From positions 744,001 to 808,000 of the forward strand of contig CBDDKM010000002.1 of the NCBI GenBank assembly GCA_965230225.1: 64,000 bases of DNA, in the 5' to 3' direction. Below are positions 17,010-23,871 of the stretch, piece by piece. The position numbers and the translations under genes were made by a program. A model generated the notes under the pieces. The model had not been told where the DNA came from. It ran no database searches and worked only from the letters and a program-made list of their open reading frames with translations. Position 1 is the stretch's first letter. Each line of letters opens with the position of its first letter. Source of the DNA: CALSMU01 sp965230225 (GTDB lineage: Bacteria > Bacteroidota > Bacteroidia > Flavobacteriales_D > Parvicellaceae).

Positions 17010-18714
17010 GAGATACCAGTTGATCATCTTTCCAGGTACCTTGCTCCAGGGTAGTTCCGTCTGGAGCATATAAAGTTCCCTTTCCATTTTTCATGTTGTC
17101 TTTCCAAATTCCCTCAAATCGGGTGCCATCCAGCCATATAAATTGACCCTTTCCGTGCTTTAGTCCGTTTTCTCTTTTGCCGGTATATCCTATTTCCGGG
17201 TGCAATTCGAATATTTTAGTAGGGTGATTTTCAAATCCATGTACATAGATAAACTTTCCTTCGTGATATTGAGCTGCTGGAAACAAATACTCTTCGTAAG
17301 AGCTGTATCCCAGTTCGTCAAATACCACATGAGTTACTCCTTTATCTATTAAGTCCTGTAGAAATTCGTCAGGGCTTTTAGTAAAAGCATAGGGAGTAAC
17401 TTTTCGGTTGCTAAACAGGTAGAACAAGGTTTGTTTTCTACAACAAATCACTGCGTTTTTGGGAGTGTTTTCTTTCGCCCATTTTGCCAGATCAATGTAG
17501 CGTTGTTGGTTTTCCAGGTAGGGCTGCTCTCCCTCTTCGTGTAATTGGTTAATAAATGGAACGGAAGGAATAATCATTACTAACGAGCAATAAACGATGC
17601 CCGCTTTCATCTTTTCATCGGTGATTACTTTGCTAGCAACAAACTGTACAGTGGTAACCAGAGCAAAAATAAAAATGGGGATCAGAGGAATGATAAATCG
17701 AGGCCCAATCCACACATCCGGCCAGAGTAATAATATGAAAAATGTAGCCAGGCAATAACCCCCAATGAGCCATTTCCATTTACCCATCTGAAAGATTCCA
17801 AACCCAATGGCTGCAATTAGAACTATTCCAATTATCCAATCCAAAGCTGTACCTGAAATACCATAATCTATTTCGGAAGGGAATAAGGAAACTCGTATTT
17901 CTTTAGTGAGATAGCGCTCCATGTTTCTACTTATTCTTGGTAGCCAATCCTCCGACTTCATTGGCCCTAGTTCTGGCCTTAGTGAATTATACGCCAATAA
18001 GTTTTTAACGTGGTTACTCCCTCCTAAGGATTGTGTTCTCAATTGCCATGGAATGCAGAGCAGGATAAAGCCGATAGGAGTAATTGCTAATTGTTTCCAG
18101 CTTTTGTTTATCAGAAAGTACAACATGGCACCCCCAAGCAAAGCAATTCCCATGGTTCGCATGTGAAAGATGAATACCAGTGTAAGCAGGAATAACCAGT
18201 AATTATAGTCTTTCCAGTTAAAAGAGGTTTTGCTTTTGAGTAAAAAGAAGAGGCTTAAAATGAAGAAAAACAGGAACGGAATTTCGCTCATCATTACTCT
18301 TGAATATTCTAATAACTGAAAGTTAAACAAGCAGATAACTCCCGTAATCAGGGCGATATGATCATTGCTTGTAATTGTTTTAATGATAAAAAACAACAAT
18401 AAAACAGACCCCAAAAGGAATAGGTAGTTGAGCACTTTAATGCCGTTGGTTTCGGCACCTGTAAGTTTTATGGTGGCAGCAATAATGTAAGGATATCCTG
18501 GAGGAAAATGATTGGCAGGAGATTCCTCCACCATGTGGATATTAGTATACCCTGAGCCTTCTGCTATAGATTTACCTAAGGTGTAGTAAGTGGCATTATC
18601 TCCCAAAAAACTTACCTTTTTATCGAAGGTGTATTTAGCAATACCGATAAAAACCAGCAGTAATATGGCTAACATCCATTTGGTTTGGCGGTCGATATGG
18701 AGTTTCTTTTCCAA
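16999..18714 (-). CDS. ArnT/GT39-like membrane glycosyltransferase with C-terminal MORN repeats
   Basis: Roughly 570 residues. It has ten or so membrane helices and a first loop with DNATYYTLGKSIAEGSGYTN and NHFPPGYPYIIAATIK. These are typical of the PMT/ArnT (GT39/PF13231) superfamily, which uses polyprenyl-phosphate sugar donors on the outer face of the inner membrane. The last about 55 residues are two to three MORN repeats (LKHGKGQFIWLDGTRFEGIW, MKNGKGTLYAPDGTTLEQGT), an addition I do not know in this family. The start is unclear: TTG at 18714 gives a charged MEKKLHIDRQTKW before the first helix, and ATG at 18675 starts within it. A longer frame to 18801 would overlap the divergent gene. 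Confidence 0.78.
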   Translation of the reverse strand: MEKKLHIDRQTKWMLAILLLVFIGIAKYTFDKKVSFLGDNATYYTLGKSIAEGSGYTNIHMVEESPANHFPPGYPYIIAATIKLTGAETNGIKVLNYLFLLGSVLLLFFIIKTITSNDHIALITGVICLFNFQLLEYSRVMMSEIPFLFFFILSLFFLLKSKTSFNWKDYNYWLFLLTLVFIFHMRTMGIALLGGAMLYFLINKSWKQLAITPIGFILLCIPWQLRTQSLGGSNHVKNLLAYNSLRPELGPMKSEDWLPRISRNMERYLTKEIRVSLFPSEIDYGISGTALDWIIGIVLIAAIGFGIFQMGKWKWLIGGYCLATFFILLLWPDVWIGPRFIIPLIPIFIFALVTTVQFVASKVITDEKMKAGIVYCSLVMIIPSVPFINQLHEEGEQPYLENQQRYIDLAKWAKENTPKNAVICCRKQTLFYLFSNRKVTPYAFTKSPDEFLQDLIDKGVTHVVFDELGYSSYEEYLFPAAQYHEGKFIYVHGFENHPTKIFELHPEIGYTGKRENGLKHGKGQFIWLDGTRFEGIWKDNMKNGKGTLYAPDGTTLEQGTWKDDQLVSPTF

Positions 18715-18749
18715 CAGAATTTGATTGAAGATCAAACTTAGAAAAATCC

Positions 18750-18782
18750 TTTCAGGATCATGGCTTAAAGTTGTACCTTTCG
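18750..18782 (+). promoter_or_regulatory. Candidate promoter of the FAD oxidoreductase gene
   Basis: TTTC (18750-18753) followed after 20 bases by TACCTTTC (18774-18781) resembles the Bacteroidota TTTG-N19-TAnnTTTG promoter. The predicted transcription start (about 18788) lies after the ATG at 18725 and just before a TTG at 18803, which supports the TTG as the true start codon. Confidence 0.4.
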
Positions 18783-18802
18783 CACCTTCAAAGTTTACCA
18801 CC

Positions 18803-20230
18803 TTGAACCATCAACAGCAAAATTCGAAAGTATTAATCATTGGAGCAGGCCCTGCAGGTTTGAGCTGTGCTTACGAACTTGTGAAACAAGGGGTGGAAGT
18901 TGAAGTGTTTGAATCGTCAGAGAGAGTTGGTGGGATGTCCGGAAGTTTTGATCTCTGGGGACAACGGGTAGATATTGGTCCTCATCGATTTTTTTCGAAA
19001 GAACAACATGTTAACCAATTCTTCAAAGAAGTAGTAGGTGATGATTTTACTTTGGTAAATCGACTAACCAGAATTTATTACCGAAACCGGTTTTTCCAGT
19101 ATCCTTTAAAAGTGGGGAATGTGTTGGGTAATTTGCCATTGGGAACCATTTCCAGAATCCTTTGGGATTATGGAATGCAGAGAATAAGACCCATTAAAAA
19201 TCCCGAAACGTTCGAAGATTGGGTAACTAACAGGTTTGGAAAAAAGTTATTCGAGATATTTTTTAAAAGCTATTCTGAAAAGCTTTGGGGGATACCATGT
19301 TCTAAAATTGATGCCGATTGGGCAGCTCAACGAATTAAAACTCTGTCTTTGTTTCAAGCCATTTTGTTTGCCATTAAAGAAAACCGAGGGAAGCACAAAA
19401 CATTGGTGGATCAGTTTGCTTATCCTAATAATGGAACAGGTCAGTTGTACGAACAATGCGCCCAAAAGATAATTGCAAAAGGTGGTGAAATCCACTTTGG
19501 AAAAAGGGTGAAGCAAGTCTTAACCGAGGGTAAAAATACCACAGGAGTATTATTAGAAAATGGAGATAAAATACTGGCGGATGTGGTGGTCTCTACTATG
19601 CCGGTAACCAATCTGGTAGGTGGTTTACAGCCATCCGAAGAGGTAAAAAAGGCGGTGGGTGAGCTATACTATAGAAATACCATTTTAGTCTACCTCGAAA
19701 TAGATGGTAAAAACTTGTTTGAGGATAATTGGATTTATGTGCACTCCAACGATGTAAAACACGGGCGCATCACCAACTTTCGCAACTGGACCCCACAATT
19801 GAACAGAGGTTGTGAAACCACCATATTGTGTATGGAATATTGGTCGTTTGAACAAGAAGAACTCTGGAAAATGACTGATGAAGAATTGGCCTCCCTTGCC
19901 AGGAAGGAAATTAAGAAACTTGGCCTTATTCCCCCAAACATGGGTGTTTTGAAACATCATGTACTGAGAATTCCGAAGTGTTACCCTGTGTATGAAACAG
20001 GATATCAAGAGCACTTAAAAGTGGTAGAACAGTTTTTAGATGGCCATAAAAACCTTATTCCCATTGGTAGGTATGGAGCCTTTAAGTACAACAATCAGGA
20101 CCACTCTATTTTAATGGGAATTTTGGCTGCTCAAAACATATTGGGAACGGAAAAGGTTAATTTATGGGACATCAATACAGATGTTGAGTATCAGGAAGAG
20201 GGAAAGATTAAGGATATTTTGATCCAATAA
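18803..20230 (+). CDS. NAD(P)/FAD-dependent oxidoreductase, UDP-galactopyranose-mutase/amine-oxidase-like
   Basis: About 475 residues from a TTG start (MNHQQQNSKVLIIGAGPAGL), chosen because the dinucleotide-binding strand should sit near the N-terminus. An upstream ATG (18725) lies ahead of the probable promoter. Motifs: the FAD-binding GxGxxG (IIGAGPAGLSCAYEL), the VEVFESSERVGGMSG ribose-binding segment, DIGPHRFFSK (compare the GPH of UDP-galactopyranose mutase), and a C-terminal GRYGAFKYNNQDHSILMGIL segment typical of the flavin amine-oxidase superfamily. It is divergent from the GT-MORN gene. A role in sugar-nucleotide or lipid-linked sugar conversion is plausible, but other FAD desaturase-type reactions cannot be excluded. 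Confidence 0.8.
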   Translation: MNHQQQNSKVLIIGAGPAGLSCAYELVKQGVEVEVFESSERVGGMSGSFDLWGQRVDIGPHRFFSKEQHVNQFFKEVVGDDFTLVNRLTRIYYRNRFFQYPLKVGNVLGNLPLGTISRILWDYGMQRIRPIKNPETFEDWVTNRFGKKLFEIFFKSYSEKLWGIPCSKIDADWAAQRIKTLSLFQAILFAIKENRGKHKTLVDQFAYPNNGTGQLYEQCAQKIIAKGGEIHFGKRVKQVLTEGKNTTGVLLENGDKILADVVVSTMPVTNLVGGLQPSEEVKKAVGELYYRNTILVYLEIDGKNLFEDNWIYVHSNDVKHGRITNFRNWTPQLNRGCETTILCMEYWSFEQEELWKMTDEELASLARKEIKKLGLIPPNMGVLKHHVLRIPKCYPVYETGYQEHLKVVEQFLDGHKNLIPIGRYGAFKYNNQDHSILMGILAAQNILGTEKVNLWDINTDVEYQEEGKIKDILIQ

Positions 20231-20265
20231 ATTCATTAGATTTATAGAAACCAAATTCATTTAAC

Positions 20266-21300
20266 CTGAAGCCCAATTTAAAAATCTATCTGGTAATAGT
20301 ACTGTGCTATTTTGCTCAATTTGCTATGGGACAAAACCTATTTAGCCCGGAGCCCAGATGGATGCTGGAGCATTACCTGATGGGGTTGGATACTAACGAG
20401 TTCAATTATAACCCTAATATCAAAATACAACAATCCATTACCTGGGATTATTTTGCTAAAAGTAAAGACGCAAAGCGTTGGAAGAAGGAGTTTGGGCCTG
20501 ATACCTTAACCTATTATTGGAGCAAAGAGGGGTTGTTGGATAAGGTCACCATGAAAGGGCCATCCTACCAAATGAAAAAGACAACTCGAAAAAAATCGGG
20601 GACCTATCTTTCTCAGATTGACCTTGTGTATGATGATCGAGACCGCCTTACGGAGTTCGTAATGGGACATTATGATGCTATGATGGCTACCATTGTTGAA
20701 ATTCACTTTACCTACGATGAAAAGGGGAGGGTAATAAAACAAGTGTATAAAGACATCGGAATTACCGATCACTACGAAGACCCTAATATCAAACAAAAAC
20801 ACATGGTAACCGGAGAGCTGGGGGTAAAATACAACGAATTATCCGATCCGGAATGGATGGATGATCTGCATTGGACCGATTATTTTGAGAACGATTCCTT
20901 AGTGGATCATTATAAATCTGATTCGGTACACATTGCCTTTTATTATGATATTCCGGGTAATACTATTACTCAGATTGCTACTTCTGTAGATGGTGATCCG
21001 GATACAGTGGTTAACCCTTATGATGTGATGCATTGCTGCGATTTTCTATATCCTCTGGGAAGTAATGATTACATCAATCATCCTGGAGGAGGATCAATAA
21101 AATTGGATCATAAGGACCCCTGCTCACTTTGCTACGAAAGCTACGACTTCATTACCGATTGTAACGACTGTAAAATAGTAAAGGGAGGAAAAGAAGATCA
21201 GTACCTGATTCAAAGAACAGAGCAAACCTTTAAGTACGAAGGAGATCGTCGATACTATAAAACAGTGGTGGATTATCGATATGAGTTTTGGGAGGAATAA
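20266..21300 (+). CDS. Secreted protein of unknown function, probable CTG start
   Basis: The frame contains a clear signal peptide (LKPNLKIYLVIVLCYFAQFA ending MGQ) but no ATG, GTG or TTG before it; a stop lies at 20245. The first ATG (20326) is at the end of the signal peptide and would remove it. A CTG at 20266 is the only near-cognate start that restores the normal N-terminus, so I place the start there. The mature protein (about 320 residues) is beta-rich with many Asp and Tyr and a Cys-rich stretch (DPCSLCYESYDFITDCNDCK). It resembles repeat-poor YD/RHS-like beta strands but matches no family I recognise. The next gene begins just after its stop. Confidence 0.65.
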   Translation: MKPNLKIYLVIVLCYFAQFAMGQNLFSPEPRWMLEHYLMGLDTNEFNYNPNIKIQQSITWDYFAKSKDAKRWKKEFGPDTLTYYWSKEGLLDKVTMKGPSYQMKKTTRKKSGTYLSQIDLVYDDRDRLTEFVMGHYDAMMATIVEIHFTYDEKGRVIKQVYKDIGITDHYEDPNIKQKHMVTGELGVKYNELSDPEWMDDLHWTDYFENDSLVDHYKSDSVHIAFYYDIPGNTITQIATSVDGDPDTVVNPYDVMHCCDFLYPLGSNDYINHPGGGSIKLDHKDPCSLCYESYDFITDCNDCKIVKGGKEDQYLIQRTEQTFKYEGDRRYYKTVVDYRYEFWEE

Positions 21301-21302
21301 GT

Positions 21303-21806
21303 GTGGAGCCTGAAGAACAAATTAAAAATATTATTGCTCAAGTAAGAGAAATAGCCCAATTATCAAGAGGGTTTAATTTACGTGGTAAACAAAAGCATTC
21401 AGAGGCATTTTTAAGTAAGTATTCATCCATGCGGGATTCAATTCATGCTTATGATGGTGACTTTTCAAGCGATATCTCCTATATGGTTAAATCCTTACCG
21501 AAGCCAATTGAATTAAAGGAGTCATTTGATAAAGCTGACAAGGGTATTAAATCAAATTCATGGCTATTTTACATCACTTTTTTTGTGTTTGGAGCTGCTG
21601 CTGCATACGGTGTTGTTGTTCTGTTTGAAGGAGTTGAATTAAACGGAAAGCTTGTAGGTGTAATTGGTGTGCTAGTAGCTTTGGCTGCTAGTTTTATTCA
21701 GTATTTGTACAGAAGCAGGCATGATAGGCATGAGGAAAAGTTTGAACTTCTAACAGTAGTTTCCACCGAGTTATATGTCCTATTAAAAGAGGAGTATGAG
21801 ACCTAG
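21303..21806 (+). CDS. Small two-helix membrane protein
   Basis: About 168 residues from a GTG at 21303, which has GGAGG a few bases upstream (a rare Shine-Dalgarno-like match here). The preceding gene's stop is within that spacer. The N-terminal 85 residues are soluble and helical. Two membrane helices (SWLFYITFFVFGAAAAYGVV and LVGVIGVLVALAASFIQYLY) and a short charged tail follow. No known family. It sits in the same transcriptional direction as the secreted gene before it and converges on the SecD-like gene with a 4-base overlap. Confidence 0.6.
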   Translation: MEPEEQIKNIIAQVREIAQLSRGFNLRGKQKHSEAFLSKYSSMRDSIHAYDGDFSSDISYMVKSLPKPIELKESFDKADKGIKSNSWLFYITFFVFGAAAAYGVVVLFEGVELNGKLVGVIGVLVALAASFIQYLYRSRHDRHEEKFELLTVVSTELYVLLKEEYET

Positions 21807-23047
21807 TTTCCTACCTTCTTAACATCAACCACTTTTACAGGAACAGGAAAGGAACCACAATTAAGCAGTGTTACCATGTCCGATATTTCTTTATCGCTAA
21901 ATTGCCCTGAAATATGAGATTTCCCACCTGAAATTTTTTCGTTAACGATAGGAGCAGAATATACTTTGTTGTCGAATACCATTGCAATTGGTTTCCCTAC
22001 CACTTCTTCTGTCCAATCTTCCCAAATCATAGCACCTTCGGCATTCATATAGATTTCTATCGCAGGCATTTCACTGTTGGTGGTTGTCACATGGGCATCC
22101 ACAATTTCATTTCCCGTAAGCCTTGGCCTACCTCTTTCCGGCAATTGGATGCAATACAGGAAAAAGCAATCTGGTTGGTCAATGTATTTATCCGGGTGAG
22201 CTCCCCATAGTAATAAGGCATCATACGGTAAATAAGTCTTAGCCAAATCGGAGTGAATGATTTGGTTGATTATTGCGGTATCTTTTCCCTGTGCGAACCC
22301 CACTTGAGCAGAGTACCCCATATTTCCATCATGGATCATTAAGTATTTAAACAGCTGGTTCTCTGTTTCTACAGGGGCGTTTACTGGAATTAATTTTTCG
22401 GTAAGGGTGTCCATTTCCATTTGCGTTTTGGGGCGCGAAGTTTCTTCTCCCAATGCTGCCAACGACTGAATGATTCTTTCTGAAGAATAGGTGTCGTAAA
22501 AAATAAGGTTAGCAGAAGATTGAATGAGTCTCATGGCCTGATCAGAGCTCATAGAGTTTTCCACTTCAACTGTAATGATGTCCCTTCCTTTGGAGTAAAC
22601 ATTAAAATTAAGTTCTGGAATGCGAACTAATCTGGCTTCCAAAATCACTTCGGTATGTTCTATGGCATGATAGAACTCTGAAAGGAGTTGATCTACCACC
22701 TCGTCATTGGTAAGATTGGCCGGAAAAAGATCAGGGCTGCTGATATTAAAGAAGCGAGAAAGCCTTAAATCTGGGTGGTTTCTACTATATGTCCTTAAGT
22801 TTTCTATTCCTTCATGAGCACTGTTACTGTTGTCAAAACACTCGTTAAGAGCAAGCTCAAAATCGTGGTGCCTTGGTCTTCCCGCCAGTTGGTTTACCAA
22901 GCCCTTTGCATCCAGTTCAACTAAGTATCTGGTTCCTCCATCTGCCTCAATGTTAAGGGTATGATCTCTATCCAGGTCAGCATGTTCTCCATTGCCACAT
23001 GAGCTAAAAAGCAGCCCAATAGGAACAAGTAAGTAAATCAATTTCAT
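21803..23047 (-). CDS. SecD P1-domain-like lipoprotein without membrane segments
   Basis: A 414-residue protein with a lipoprotein signal (MKLIYLLVPIGLLFSSC, Cys 17). The mature region reads like the periplasmic part of Bacteroidota SecD(F). GGTRYLVELDAKGLVNQLAG matches the GGM..LEV P1 start. IITVEVENSMSSDQAMRLIQ, then SSANLIFYDTYSS, matches the VELPG...LLQ..A.LEFW.TY segment. GKPIAMVFDNKVYSAPIVNE, then KISGGKSHISGQFSDKEISD, matches the conserved SecD head (VLDN.VYSAP..N..I.GG...I.G.F). None of the SecD or SecF membrane helices is present. It therefore looks like a soluble SecD head anchored by a lipid. SecDF normally helps protein translocation with proton-motive force; this paralogue cannot couple to protons itself. 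It is divergent from the flotillin-like gene. Confidence 0.72.
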   Translation of the reverse strand: MKLIYLLVPIGLLFSSCGNGEHADLDRDHTLNIEADGGTRYLVELDAKGLVNQLAGRPRHHDFELALNECFDNSNSAHEGIENLRTYSRNHPDLRLSRFFNISSPDLFPANLTNDEVVDQLLSEFYHAIEHTEVILEARLVRIPELNFNVYSKGRDIITVEVENSMSSDQAMRLIQSSANLIFYDTYSSERIIQSLAALGEETSRPKTQMEMDTLTEKLIPVNAPVETENQLFKYLMIHDGNMGYSAQVGFAQGKDTAIINQIIHSDLAKTYLPYDALLLWGAHPDKYIDQPDCFFLYCIQLPERGRPRLTGNEIVDAHVTTTNSEMPAIEIYMNAEGAMIWEDWTEEVVGKPIAMVFDNKVYSAPIVNEKISGGKSHISGQFSDKEISDMVTLLNCGSFPVPVKVVDVKKVGN

Positions 23048-23108
23048 AAGGTAAAGGTATCAAATGTTTAACTGTAATTGATACCTGATAGGATATAAGA
23101 GTATCTTT

Positions 23109-23849
23109 ATGGATATGAAGTTTGAAGTTCTCGCCATTTCTGCTGGTTCACTCTTGGTTCTGGCGCTTTTTATAGTATTTATTACCAGATATAAACGATG
23201 TCGTTCGGACCAGTTATTGGTCATTTATGGCCATATAGGAAATGTTCCTTCTGGGAGTAAGTACAAAATAATTCAAGGAGGTGCAGCTATTGTGTTTCCT
23301 GTGGTTCAGGATTATGCTTATTTGGATTTAACTCCAATGGAGATTTCCTTTTCGAAAGAGATTTACGAGAGAAATTCTATTCCTGTAAGTATGACCTTTG
23401 AGATAAGTTTTGGAATAACCACGGTACCTGCTTATTTAGATAATGCAGCAGAAAGGCTTATAGGGCAGAGTCATGAAGAGATAAAGCAAGTGGCGAATGA
23501 AATTATCATCGGAGGTATCAGATCTGTTTCTCTAAGGATGAGCATAGTGGAAATAGTAGGGAATAAACAAGCATTTGTAAATCATGTTGAGAAAGCAATT
23601 CAATGGGATTTTGATAAGCTTGGATTGAAACTATTGAATATTAATTTAAAACAGATATCGAGTTTTGATGATATTGTTAGCAATGTTAACAGTAGTATAA
23701 AAGACCTTTCAAATAAGTCTGAATATCAAGATGAGGTAGAGAAAAGATTAGTGGAGATTAATGATAAATTATCAGAATTAAACCTTGCAAAGGCTAAGCT
23801 AATTGAAGAACAAGTAAAGCTTTTTCATGCATTGAATAAAACAAGATAA
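23109..23849 (+). CDS. Short flotillin/SPFH-domain membrane protein
   Basis: 246 residues. An N-terminal membrane helix (residues 6-26) is followed by an SPFH/flotillin domain: CRSDQLLVIYGHIGN, then IIQGGAAIVFPVVQDYAYLD, LTPMEISFSKEIYERNSIPV, NAAERLIGQSHEEIKQ and LGLKLLNINLKQI. True flotillins are 470-500 residues with a long Glu/Ala coiled coil; here only about 45 residues of coiled coil remain, so it is a truncated type. Flotillins scaffold membrane microdomains. The start is the ATG at 23109 or the ATG at 23115; a TATCTTTA -7-like box overlaps the first ATG, which would favour the second with a nearly leaderless transcript. Its neighbour is the SecD-like lipoprotein gene. Confidence 0.8.
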   Translation: MDMKFEVLAISAGSLLVLALFIVFITRYKRCRSDQLLVIYGHIGNVPSGSKYKIIQGGAAIVFPVVQDYAYLDLTPMEISFSKEIYERNSIPVSMTFEISFGITTVPAYLDNAAERLIGQSHEEIKQVANEIIIGGIRSVSLRMSIVEIVGNKQAFVNHVEKAIQWDFDKLGLKLLNINLKQISSFDDIVSNVNSSIKDLSNKSEYQDEVEKRLVEINDKLSELNLAKAKLIEEQVKLFHALNKTR

Positions 23850-23871
23850 ACATATACAGTATAGAATTGGG

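Noticed and set aside
18725..18802. ATG at 18725 as the start of the FAD oxidoreductase
   Set aside because: The added 26 residues are unlike a flavoprotein N-terminus and lie upstream of the candidate promoter; the dinucleotide-binding strand fits the TTG at 18803.
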